A DNA stretch of 21,055 bases, from positions 1 to 21,055 of the IMG/VR virus record IMGVR_UViG_3300025646_008632, one strand, 5' to 3'. The translations under genes were made by a program, and so were the position numbers. The stretch comes from a virus. The notes beneath the pieces were generated by a model, which was not told where the DNA came from, searched no databases, and was given only the letters and a program-made list of their open reading frames with translations. Of the stretch, positions 1 to 6,414 are shown piece by piece; positions within the stretch are counted from its first letter, which is position 1, and every line of letters starts with the position of its first letter.

Positions 1-2
1 CG

Positions 3-221
3 CCTTATTTCCCACCGTTCTTCCCACCGTTCTTCCCTCCGTTCTTCCCACCGTTCTTCCCGCCTTATTTCCCGCCGTTCTTCCCACCATTCTTCCCGCC
101 ATATTTCCCACCATTCTTCCCTCCATTCTTCCCACCATTCTTCCCACCGTTCTTCCCGCCATATTTCCCACCATTCTTCCCGCCATTCTTCCCACCATTC
201 TTCCCGCCTAGATTTAAGTGA
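3..221 (+). CDS. C-terminal end of a (PPFF)n-repeat structural protein, partial
   Basis: This is the last 72 codons of a gene that begins upstream of the window and stops with TGA at 219-221. The reading frame spells sixteen full four-residue units PPFF or PPYF, then ends PPRFK. The frame is chosen because the 12-base units differ mostly at third codon positions of Pro (CCA/CCG/CCT), while the only amino-acid change is Phe to Tyr. The other two forward frames show less ordered substitutions and one stops at 209. Pro/Phe-rich low-complexity C-termini of this kind occur in virion or fibre proteins of marine phages, from memory of such annotations. Its position upstream of the oxygenases and the fibre genes at the other end of the window support a structural role. 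Function beyond that is inference. Confidence 0.6.
   Translation, partial: PYFPPFFPPFFPPFFPPFFPPYFPPFFPPFFPPYFPPFFPPFFPPFFPPFFPPYFPPFFPPFFPPFFPPRFK
12..209 (+). repeat. 12-bp tandem repeat coding for PPFF/PPYF units
   Basis: A 12-base unit (CC-N-CC-N-TTC-TTC, with some TAT-TTC variants) is repeated sixteen times without interruption from 12 to 203, plus a final Pro-Pro. Variation sits at wobble positions, which points to protein-level selection rather than a selfish DNA repeat. Confidence 0.85.
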
Positions 222-227
222 CAAGTC

Positions 228-274
228 TAGCATAGCCATCCTGGGAGTTTGAATTACCCAGGACGGCTATGCTA
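228..274 (+). other. Long inverted repeat / RNA hairpin between structural gene and oxygenase operon
   Basis: The arms 228-245 and 257-274 pair over 18 bp with one A-C mismatch (238 against 264), around an 11-base loop (246-256). No proper U-run follows, so it is not a textbook intrinsic terminator. It could terminate inefficiently, serve as an RNA processing or stability element, or be a binding site. The right arm overlaps the -10 box of a putative promoter. Confidence 0.75.
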
Positions 275-278
275 TAAT
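249..278 (+). promoter_or_regulatory. Putative extended -10 promoter upstream of the oxygenase cluster
   Basis: TATGCTATAAT at 268-278 gives a TGN-extended consensus -10 (TATAAT 273-278). A weak -35, TTGAAT, lies at 249-254 with an 18-base spacer. The predicted start point would fall at about 285, on the A of the first ATG of the downstream gene. The same 11-base motif recurs at 7675-7685. Part of the promoter lies inside the hairpin arm and loop, so folding and initiation may interact. Confidence 0.55.
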
Positions 279-284
279 GTTTGT

Positions 285-917
285 ATGAATGAACAGTCTG
301 AAAAATCACTTATAGAACCTGGATACTTTGGAAATTCTATTGACAATATAGTCATAGAAAAAAACTTCGTTGAAGAAAAAGATCTGATCGTTCTTCAAGA
401 GTTTCTCCCCAACATTGATAAATGGGAGAATCCAATGGAAGATGAGTATAATGAAGATGGAACTTGCACCTATGACTCCAGCTATTGGTGGGATAGAATG
501 TGCTCCGGTAGAATACTGCAAGAATTAAATCCAGATATATTTAACCTAATAGATAAATACATAAAGAAGATGCAGAATCTTCTTGAGGTTAAATTTTCCG
601 TGGAGTTATACCAAAGACCACCAGTGCTGGTTAGGTGGTTGCCGGGAAACGAGCAGCAACCTCATGCTGATAAGCAGTTGAACGATGGTTCGCCAAACCC
701 TTTTCCAACATATGATATTAATTCTATTATATACTGGAATAGTGATTTTGAGGGTGGTCAATTTTATTATCCTGAATTTGATATAGAACTACAAATAGAA
801 GCGGGTATGGCGGTAGCCCATCCTGGCGATATACATTATTTACACGGTGTTAAAAAGATGATATCTGGCGAAAGATGGACAACGCCATCTTTTTATACCA
901 TAACTAATATTCTATGA
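285..917 (+). CDS. Fe(II)/2-oxoglutarate-dependent oxygenase (hydroxylase)
   Basis: A 210-residue protein of the non-haem Fe(II)/2OG dioxygenase superfamily, in which two His and one Asp bind iron and an Arg binds 2-oxoglutarate for a substrate hydroxylation. Visible motifs are H127-A-D129, the distal H187 and R197 in the context G-E-R-W. A Gly-Gly-rich strand (FEGGQFYYP) of the double-stranded beta-helix lies between them. An in-frame TTG at 249 would lengthen the protein, but it lies in the loop of the hairpin and at the -35 position, so ATG 285 is preferred. No Shine-Dalgarno sequence precedes 285. The stop overlaps the next start (ATGA), so it is co-translated with the next oxygenase. Substrate unknown; the family includes prolyl and amino-acid hydroxylases. 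Confidence 0.85.
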   Translation: MNEQSEKSLIEPGYFGNSIDNIVIEKNFVEEKDLIVLQEFLPNIDKWENPMEDEYNEDGTCTYDSSYWWDRMCSGRILQELNPDIFNLIDKYIKKMQNLLEVKFSVELYQRPPVLVRWLPGNEQQPHADKQLNDGSPNPFPTYDINSIIYWNSDFEGGQFYYPEFDIELQIEAGMAVAHPGDIHYLHGVKKMISGERWTTPSFYTITNIL

Positions 918-1462
918 TAAAAAAAACAGTCTTTGATAAAGTTCATATAATCCATAATCTTTTTTCCAAAGAAGAACTTAGTGAAATAAGATTAGCTTTA
1001 GAGCAAGTAAAATGGCAAGAAGACCAAAATGGAAATCACATAGTTCAGGTTGAGTCTGTAGACAGTAGTATATTTCCACATGTAATAGATGCCTACAATT
1101 CTAAGGTTTCTATACTAAAATCTGAAATAGAAAAAGACTTCTTTTACAGTGTAGGAAGCGAAAATCATTCTGCCGTCGTAAGATATAGGGAGGGATGGGC
1201 ATTACACTCTCATGTTGATTCATGGTCTAATTTAAAAACTTTTTCAGGCTACCCTAGTAGAGACGTAAGTTCTTTGATATATTTGACTGATGATTTTAAA
1301 GGTGGTAAACTGGTTTTTAATGAATTAAAAATCGAAATAGAACCAATAGCTGGTTCTGCCGTTTACTTTCCTTCAGATGAAAAACACATACATGAAGTAA
1401 CGGAATTGATATCTGGAAATAGGTGGGTTTCTACCTGTTTTTGGCACCTTATAAAAGAATAA
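914..1462 (+). CDS. Fe(II)/2-oxoglutarate-dependent oxygenase, compact form
   Basis: A 182-residue single-domain 2OG oxygenase, little more than the catalytic jelly roll. The iron triad is H100-V-D102 and H160, and R170 (G-N-R-W) is the expected 2-oxoglutarate ligand. The strand pattern SLIYLTDDFKGGKLVF between the triad residues is typical of prolyl-hydroxylase-like members. The start ATG overlaps the upstream stop by four bases (ATGA) and no strong ribosome-binding site is visible, so translation is probably coupled. It resembles the upstream gene in the distal region (HGV or HEV followed by SG.RW), suggesting old paralogy. Substrate not predictable. Confidence 0.87.
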   Translation: MIKKTVFDKVHIIHNLFSKEELSEIRLALEQVKWQEDQNGNHIVQVESVDSSIFPHVIDAYNSKVSILKSEIEKDFFYSVGSENHSAVVRYREGWALHSHVDSWSNLKTFSGYPSRDVSSLIYLTDDFKGGKLVFNELKIEIEPIAGSAVYFPSDEKHIHEVTELISGNRWVSTCFWHLIKE

Positions 1463-1477
1463 GAAATAGGAGAAAAA

Positions 1478-2362
1478 GTGGAGTATTACAACCTGGGCGA
1501 CCCAAAATTGGGAATAAAAGTTTATCAAAATACAATCGATAAGGACGCCAATATACCAGCAAGACTGCACGCAGCTTTAGATGATAGTTCTCATCAATAT
1601 TTTAGGTGGCACGAATCTCTCGTTGGCGAAGGCGTAAAGATGCCAGATTATAGAGACTGTGTGGATTTTAAAATGGATGAATCCTATATATCTGGCACAC
1701 CAAAAGAATTTTCTGACATCATAGACATATATACAACAGTTGCAGACGCTCAAAAAGAATGCCTCAAAGACTATCAATCACAGTATAGCGTAAAAATGAA
1801 TTATATGGAAGCAATAAATTTTGTTAAGTATACGCCGAACCAACACTTCAGCGTCCATACTGATCATGGCTTCTCCTATATATGCACCATATCATGCGTA
1901 ACATACTTGAATGATGAATATGATGGTGGAGAATTGTATTTTCCTTATCTAGATCTAGAGTGGAAGCCAGAGTTTGGTGACTCGGTGTTCTTCCCTTCAA
2001 CATTCATCTTCGCACACTCGTCTAAGCCGGTTAAATCTGGCGTTAAGTATAGTGCTGTAACAATGTTCGACTACAACGACGATGCTCATCAGCACGGTGG
2101 ATTTTCTAGAGATTTTGGACACAACAACAATCAGCCATATGAACCAGCGGTTGTAGATAAAGATGCTCCTGTTGTTTATGGTTCTGGAGAACCAGTCTTG
2201 GTAAATAGATCTAATGTATCAATGGATGATAGTTCTCTTAGGGAAATAATAAGAGAAGAGATACAAAATTATGCAATGGAAAGCTGGAAGCAATGGCAAG
2301 CTAATGGTGCGGACATGTCAAACATGGGTAACTATCAGAAATACGTGGCCGGAGCAAAGTAA
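1478..2362 (+). CDS. Fe(II)/2-oxoglutarate-dependent oxygenase with Lys at the usual Arg site
   Basis: A 294-residue protein. The catalytic domain covers about residues 110-200, with H127-T-D129 and H180 as iron ligands and a GGELYFP strand between them. The usual C-terminal Arg that binds 2-oxoglutarate aligns with K190 (context S-G-V-K-Y-S), a conservative change that can still bind a carboxylate in some superfamily members. About 90 residues follow the domain: an Asn/His-rich linker and a probable helix near the C-terminus (LREIIREEIQNYAMESW). Translation starts at GTG 1478 behind AGGAG. The stop overlaps the following ATG (TAATG). Substrate unknown. Confidence 0.82.
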   Translation: MEYYNLGDPKLGIKVYQNTIDKDANIPARLHAALDDSSHQYFRWHESLVGEGVKMPDYRDCVDFKMDESYISGTPKEFSDIIDIYTTVADAQKECLKDYQSQYSVKMNYMEAINFVKYTPNQHFSVHTDHGFSYICTISCVTYLNDEYDGGELYFPYLDLEWKPEFGDSVFFPSTFIFAHSSKPVKSGVKYSAVTMFDYNDDAHQHGGFSRDFGHNNNQPYEPAVVDKDAPVVYGSGEPVLVNRSNVSMDDSSLREIIREEIQNYAMESWKQWQANGADMSNMGNYQKYVAGAK

Positions 2363-3087
2363 TGTCTAAGCTAACCTTAATAAGAACACATCAAATCTCG
2401 CCTGAGATAAAGCAGTCGAGACTGAAAAGAGACTGGATGGACGACACCTATAACAAACATGCTTATAGATGCCTTCCACTCAGTGCTGCAAATGTAAATG
2501 GATGGGAAGCCATTTTGCAGCAGGACGTTGTTGTCACTTGGGAAGGTGGCAACAGCGTCCCTAAAATCGTTGAAGGTGATACCTACAGAGGTAGAGCTAT
2601 CGCCAACTGTAATAAAATAGGTATGATTGATTTTCATATTGGTTGGGCGTTTAAGACGGAGCCAGGATTTCACACTTGGATTAGTGGTTCACCAAACTAT
2701 TTTATTGATGGGGCAGTTCCGCTTACGGCAAGTATACCTTCAGATTGGTGGCCTGATGAGGTTCAGGCCGGTTGGAAAATAACTAAAGTTAATGAACCAG
2801 TTGTCTTCCCAGCCGGAATGCCCTTTATATTCTTTATGGTATATCCGTCTAACCTAATGCCGGAGATGGAGATTGAAGTTGAATATCTTTGGGATAAGCC
2901 AGATCTTATGAACGAGAGAATGGCCTACAGTGACGCCAAAATGAAGAAGTTACGTGAAGAGCCTTGGACCTGGATGAATGGAATACGCACGGGTTTAAAC
3001 GAAAAGGGGGAGAGAATAGGTCCTAGACACGATAATCTACCTAAACTAGGGGAACCTGAGATGAAAGAGGTTGAATACAATGGATAA
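2362..3087 (+). CDS. DUF6065-like protein
   Basis: A 241-residue protein matching, from memory, the pattern of the DUF6065 family: an RDWMD motif (24-28), RCLPLSAANVNGWE (36-49), an FHIGWAF segment (91-97) with a TWISGSPN turn (105-112), a DWWPDEVQAGWKI segment (128-140), and an FPAGMPFIFF strand (149-158). The many Trp, Gly and Pro turns suggest an all-beta fold. Its biochemical function is not known to me. It starts at ATG in a TAATG overlap with the upstream oxygenase and has GGAG before it, so it is in the same operon. Co-occurrence with 2OG oxygenases suggests a shared pathway, but that is inference. Confidence 0.7.
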   Translation: MSKLTLIRTHQISPEIKQSRLKRDWMDDTYNKHAYRCLPLSAANVNGWEAILQQDVVVTWEGGNSVPKIVEGDTYRGRAIANCNKIGMIDFHIGWAFKTEPGFHTWISGSPNYFIDGAVPLTASIPSDWWPDEVQAGWKITKVNEPVVFPAGMPFIFFMVYPSNLMPEMEIEVEYLWDKPDLMNERMAYSDAKMKKLREEPWTWMNGIRTGLNEKGERIGPRHDNLPKLGEPEMKEVEYNG

Positions 3088-3361
3088 TATTCCAGCTAAA
3101 ATGAAAGTGATTACACCACTTGGTGATGAGGAGTTTTCTCTTGAGAAGAGTGAATCTAAATTAACCTTATCTATCTTTAAGGGCTCTGCTGATCTGAATA
3201 TAGTTATAGATGATGAAGACCTACTGTTGGCAGAGGGAGAATTAAATACGCCATTTGATTGTAGGTTAATTTTCTCCTTAGAGAAAGACAGATGCTTAGT
3301 AAAAATAGAAGATCCTACTTTAGATGAAGTCTATCTTGAATCAGTTTGTGAGGTCGCATAA
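3080..3361 (+). CDS. Small acidic protein of unknown function
   Basis: A 93-residue protein that I do not recognise. It is acidic (runs such as DDEDLLLAE near the middle) and rich in predicted beta strands, with no signal peptide or membrane segment. ATG 3080 is chosen over an in-frame TTG at 3071 because AAAGAGG at 3064-3070 sits at the right distance from the ATG. It overlaps the end of the upstream gene by eight bases and its own stop overlaps the next ATG (TAATG), so it is translationally linked to both neighbours. It could be an accessory subunit of one of them. Confidence 0.7.
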   Translation: MDNIPAKMKVITPLGDEEFSLEKSESKLTLSIFKGSADLNIVIDDEDLLLAEGELNTPFDCRLIFSLEKDRCLVKIEDPTLDEVYLESVCEVA

Positions 3362-3981
3362 TGTCAATATACGATGTAGAACTTAAGTCAATAGATGGTG
3401 AAGATAATTTTATGGAGCAGTTTAAAGGCAAGGTAACACTTGTGGTTAATACTGTTTCTAAGTTTAATTATGATCCCCAGTGTTCAGTTTTCTGGTCTTA
3501 TGCGAGAACGGTTAGGCATTTTTGGCAACTGCAGAAATTGCAAGAAGAGTTTGAGGACAGAGGTTTTAGCGTTGCAGGCTTTCCCTGCAATCAATTTGCC
3601 CAAGGCCTAATGGAATCTGGAACAAATGAGGAAATAAGCTCTTTTATGAAAGAAGTATATCCATTCGTAAAATTTCCTATTTCAGAAAAAATAGAAGTAA
3701 ATGGACCCAACGAGTGTGAAGTATATTCCCTTTTAAAGGGTAAAGCATTGAGAAATAAGTCTGATAATATGGCTGATAATTCACAGTCAGCTCAAGATGG
3801 CTGGAATAAAGAAGGTGCAGCCTTAGCAAGAATACCTCACTCATGGGAGATGTTTGTTGTAGGTAGATCAGGAACTCTAATAGGTAGATTCAATTGGCAG
3901 ACCATGCCGTTGGATACGGTTCCCCTCACCACTGGTGAAAGTTGGACAATTAGAGAATGTTTAGATGAAGTATTGGGTTAG
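3361..3981 (+). CDS. Glutathione-peroxidase-like protein lacking the catalytic Cys/Sec
   Basis: A 206-residue thioredoxin-fold protein of the glutathione peroxidase family. Family landmarks are a VVNTVSKFNYDPQ segment (28-40), aligned to the usual NVASxCGxTPQ loop, then GFPCNQF (73-79), GTNEEI (87-92), KFPISEKIEVNG (104-115) and a W162 segment (HSWEMFVV). The peroxidatic Cys or selenocysteine position aligns with F35. The catalytic Asn after the Trp aligns with E163. Gln78 and Trp162 of the tetrad are kept, as is Cys76 (the resolving-Cys region). There is also an insertion of roughly a dozen residues around 41-55, with a Cys at 41. It is therefore unlikely to be a canonical peroxidase and may have a new role or a relocated Cys. 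It starts in a TAATG overlap behind GAGG. Confidence 0.75.
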   Translation: MSIYDVELKSIDGEDNFMEQFKGKVTLVVNTVSKFNYDPQCSVFWSYARTVRHFWQLQKLQEEFEDRGFSVAGFPCNQFAQGLMESGTNEEISSFMKEVYPFVKFPISEKIEVNGPNECEVYSLLKGKALRNKSDNMADNSQSAQDGWNKEGAALARIPHSWEMFVVGRSGTLIGRFNWQTMPLDTVPLTTGESWTIRECLDEVLG

Positions 3982-4011
3982 TTACTATTACTATGATGCG
4001 TGGAGGTAATA

Positions 4012-4866
4012 ATGAGCCTAAGAAATTCTTTAATTCAGTCTAAAAAAAATAATGACAAAGAAAAGCTAGAATCATTAATAAATTCTCTTGGCTTAAGTCG
4101 GGATTTTTTTTGTGAACCTTATGATTTATTAATAAATTATTGGAACATTTTTAGACCAGAACCAAACGAAATACCAGATCATAAAGATGGTAGATTCTCT
4201 TCCTTTGTTTCGTTTTGGAAATCTAAGTCATTTATTGAAGGTGAATCTTACTGGATGGCTCACTCATGCTTCTGCGAAAATGCTACACTTCTACCCAATA
4301 ATAGTCCTTCGCTAAATGATAAGTTTTTTCCAGTTCTAATGGAAGAATATTATAATGAGGAAAATATTTTAAACTCCCTTATGTGGAATAGGGGAATTGA
4401 TAATGTCAAACAAAACACACAACTCATGCACTCGATAGACAATGAGGTAATGTTTATTCATGTTCTTGGGCACTCAGCTATAGCCTATGTTCACGCAGAA
4501 TCTAGGGAGTTTTGTGAGGACAGATATCTCACCCATCCGTACGCAACATCCTTTAGTACACATGAACTGTTTAAGCTGCTGCTTGAGTGGCAATGGGCAA
4601 GAAGAGAGTTGGGCTCATCAGAGCCAGTAGCAGTATTGGCCGATGAGTTCTTAAGTATTTTTGGTTTAGATTATTCTGATTCACAAAATAAAGTAGTATC
4701 AGATTTATTAAATCTGCCGGATCAACAGGTGGCTCAATATATTAAAACTGGATCAATAACAGTTAATGAACTATCCCCTGCCTGTCCCCAAAGTTTCCAT
4801 GACTGGCTTGCTAGTGTTGGAGATGTATTTTCTCTTATTAAGTATAGAGCAAATTCTTTAATATAA
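4012..4866 (+). CDS. Unknown protein, 284 residues
   Basis: I do not recognise this protein. It looks soluble and helix-rich, with many aromatic residues. A central His-rich stretch (FIHVLGHSAIAYVHAE, about 150-166) and clusters of Cys/Glu/His (HSCFCE near residue 80, REFCEDRY just after 166) could bind a metal, but I cannot match them to a family. GGAGG at 4002-4006 places the start at ATG 4012; an in-frame GTG at 4000 is less likely. About 30 bases separate it from the GPx-like gene and no terminator is visible between them. The C-terminal 60 residues look helical (SDLLNLPDQQVAQYI). Confidence 0.7.
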   Translation: MSLRNSLIQSKKNNDKEKLESLINSLGLSRDFFCEPYDLLINYWNIFRPEPNEIPDHKDGRFSSFVSFWKSKSFIEGESYWMAHSCFCENATLLPNNSPSLNDKFFPVLMEEYYNEENILNSLMWNRGIDNVKQNTQLMHSIDNEVMFIHVLGHSAIAYVHAESREFCEDRYLTHPYATSFSTHELFKLLLEWQWARRELGSSEPVAVLADEFLSIFGLDYSDSQNKVVSDLLNLPDQQVAQYIKTGSITVNELSPACPQSFHDWLASVGDVFSLIKYRANSLI

Positions 4867-4883
4867 TTAAATGTGAGGTTATT

Positions 4884-5075
4884 ATGTTTGATGCAAAAAT
4901 TAGGTCAATTGATTGGTTTAATCAATACATAGAAAGACTGTGCACGTCATTAGAATTAGATGTTAGTACAGTTTCTTCAGACATGGATATCCCCGTGTCT
5001 GAAGATGATAGATCCTACACTTCTTTTAAGTGTCTAAAAGATATGTTGACATTAAGAGATTCTTTAGGAGAATAG
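4884..5075 (+). CDS. Small unknown protein, 63 residues
   Basis: A short open frame with a good ribosome-binding site (TGAGG before ATG 4884). It starts 17 bases after the previous stop and is followed after one base by the next start, consistent with a real gene in the operon. The product is acidic, with two predicted helices (DWFNQYIERLCTSLEL and TSFKCLKDMLTLRDSL). No family recognised. Confidence 0.6.
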   Translation: MFDAKIRSIDWFNQYIERLCTSLELDVSTVSSDMDIPVSEDDRSYTSFKCLKDMLTLRDSLGE

Positions 5076-5076
5076 T

Positions 5077-5349
5077 ATGAAGAGATTTACCATTTCAAAT
5101 GATGGCGTAGAACATCTTCCTAAAGAGGCTGCAAAAACAACAAAAGATTTAACAGATTTAACCGACTCAGACAGAATCCTTCACGCTAGCGACGAAGAGC
5201 CTAACGAAAGGTATATTGACGACCTCGCCATAAAGTTTAATCCGCACTATGTGTCGTGGACATTAGAAGATAATCTTTCTTTTCTTTGTGTAAACTTAGA
5301 TGAAGAAAAGGTAGATTCCGAGAAAATAGAGGATAATAGATTAACATGA
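5077..5349 (+). CDS. Small unknown acidic protein, 90 residues
   Basis: It starts at ATG 5077 directly after the previous TAG, with AGGAG upstream, and its stop overlaps the next ATG by four bases. The product is hydrophilic and acidic with a low-complexity Thr/Asp stretch (TTKDLTDLTDSDR) near residues 25-38. No signal peptide, membrane segment or known motif is visible. Coding status rests on spacing, ribosome-binding site and tight overlaps. Confidence 0.6.
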   Translation: MKRFTISNDGVEHLPKEAAKTTKDLTDLTDSDRILHASDEEPNERYIDDLAIKFNPHYVSWTLEDNLSFLCVNLDEEKVDSEKIEDNRLT

Positions 5350-5663
5350 GTATTAGGGCTTTCGATCAGGCAGTTAGAACAAACTTGTATAACCCACTAA
5401 AGGACTATGAATACTTAAGGGAAAAACTTTTGGAGGTCCTATTGTTAGTTGGTTACTCTGAGGATGACGTAGATTCAATAACTATTGACGAAATAGTAAA
5501 TTCAATACGTGAAACCTATCCATACATTAGAGTTGATAACACTAATGATTTCAACACAGAAAGTGAATTGGTATTAAAAGAGATGAGTATTCTTTTGGTA
5601 ATGAATATCAGAAGAATATGGTTTAGATATAACTTGGCAAAGGTGGCTCTCGAAAATGGATGA
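5346..5663 (+). CDS. Unknown helical protein, 105 residues
   Basis: It begins in an ATGA overlap with the gene upstream and overlaps the next gene by eight bases. The product is predicted mainly helical: YEYLREKLLEVLLLVGY near residues 19-35 and LVLKEMSILLVMNIRRIW near 75-92 are amphipathic or hydrophobic helices. The second could be a membrane-associated segment but is interrupted by charged residues. No family recognised. Its place between other unknown genes gives no clear functional hint. Confidence 0.6.
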   Translation: MSIRAFDQAVRTNLYNPLKDYEYLREKLLEVLLLVGYSEDDVDSITIDEIVNSIRETYPYIRVDNTNDFNTESELVLKEMSILLVMNIRRIWFRYNLAKVALENG

Positions 5664-6399
5664 AGTATTAAACAATAAAACATTAATAACCAATATAATT
5701 ACAAAAGAATCAAGTTCATATTCGTGCTTGGAGCTGGATTATGATTACTGGGAAGTAATGGTGGATGCAGCTAACCTAATAAGCTCCTATTGGACATCTA
5801 TAAATACCGACAAAAGAAGTATAGCCGTTGGTGCAGATTTCTATATACATGTTTGGGATTTGTATGTTGGAGACATTACTGGATGGAGAGAACAAAGTTA
5901 CATATCCGGTGGCATCTACGCTCAAATGCTATGCGATATTCTTCAGCCCAATAATGTTCTTATATCTTCTCCTGATCGGCACTTTGATTTGGTGGCGCTA
6001 CTTTCCCAGAGAGGATGTAATTTAACATTTTTAAATAATGAATGTCTTTACAATTTTGAAAATTTTGTTAGAGACCTACAATCATATCCTTTCGATATAC
6101 AGTATTCCGCAATAGATTATCAAGATATTTTAGACTCTACAACAGAGCAGTATGACTTCATGCATCTTCAATCATCCGATGCTATTATCGATCTGAACCT
6201 AGTTGATGCCTACATAAATTCCCTTAACTCAGGTGGCGTGATATACATGCCACACGCTAATGAAAATGGTAGACTTTATGGGGAAGATTATTTTATTGAA
6301 CCAATAGTTCCCGTGTTTGATAAGTTCTTGGATAATCCAAATATGTATTCATATCATATTCCAAATACAATAGGATTCCAGGTGGCAATTAAAAAATAA
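5656..6399 (+). CDS. Unknown protein, possibly a degenerate Rossmann/methyltransferase-like fold
   Basis: A 247-residue protein with alternating alpha/beta character: VLISSPDRHFDLVALLSQRG (94-113), a later strand YDFMHLQSS followed by a helix, and GGVIYMPH (about 194-201) near the C-terminus. This order resembles the last strands of class I SAM-dependent methyltransferases, but the glycine-rich SAM loop is not recognisable. The assignment is weak; an unrelated alpha/beta enzyme is equally possible. It overlaps the previous gene by eight bases and is followed after 15 bases by the P450, so the two are probably co-transcribed. Confidence 0.6.
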   Translation: MDEVLNNKTLITNIITKESSSYSCLELDYDYWEVMVDAANLISSYWTSINTDKRSIAVGADFYIHVWDLYVGDITGWREQSYISGGIYAQMLCDILQPNNVLISSPDRHFDLVALLSQRGCNLTFLNNECLYNFENFVRDLQSYPFDIQYSAIDYQDILDSTTEQYDFMHLQSSDAIIDLNLVDAYINSLNSGGVIYMPHANENGRLYGEDYFIEPIVPVFDKFLDNPNMYSYHIPNTIGFQVAIKK

Positions 6400-6414
6400 T
6401 TGGTTATTTAAAAT

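Noticed and set aside
1-209. Possible CRISPR array or non-coding minisatellite
   Set aside because: The 12-base period has no spacers, and the variation is at third codon positions of one open frame, so a coding PPFF repeat explains it.
249-284. TTG start extending the first oxygenase by 12 residues
   Set aside because: The codon lies in the hairpin loop and in the -35 region of the likely promoter, has no ribosome-binding site, and the added peptide matches nothing in the family.
306-521. Reverse-strand open frame opposite the first oxygenase, and the similar minus-strand frames throughout
   Set aside because: They lie wholly opposite strongly supported genes, lack ribosome-binding sites and give unstructured low-complexity products.
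5828-6025. 65-residue forward frame inside the gene at 5656
   Set aside because: It overlaps a better-supported longer gene in another frame, without a ribosome-binding site or family signal.
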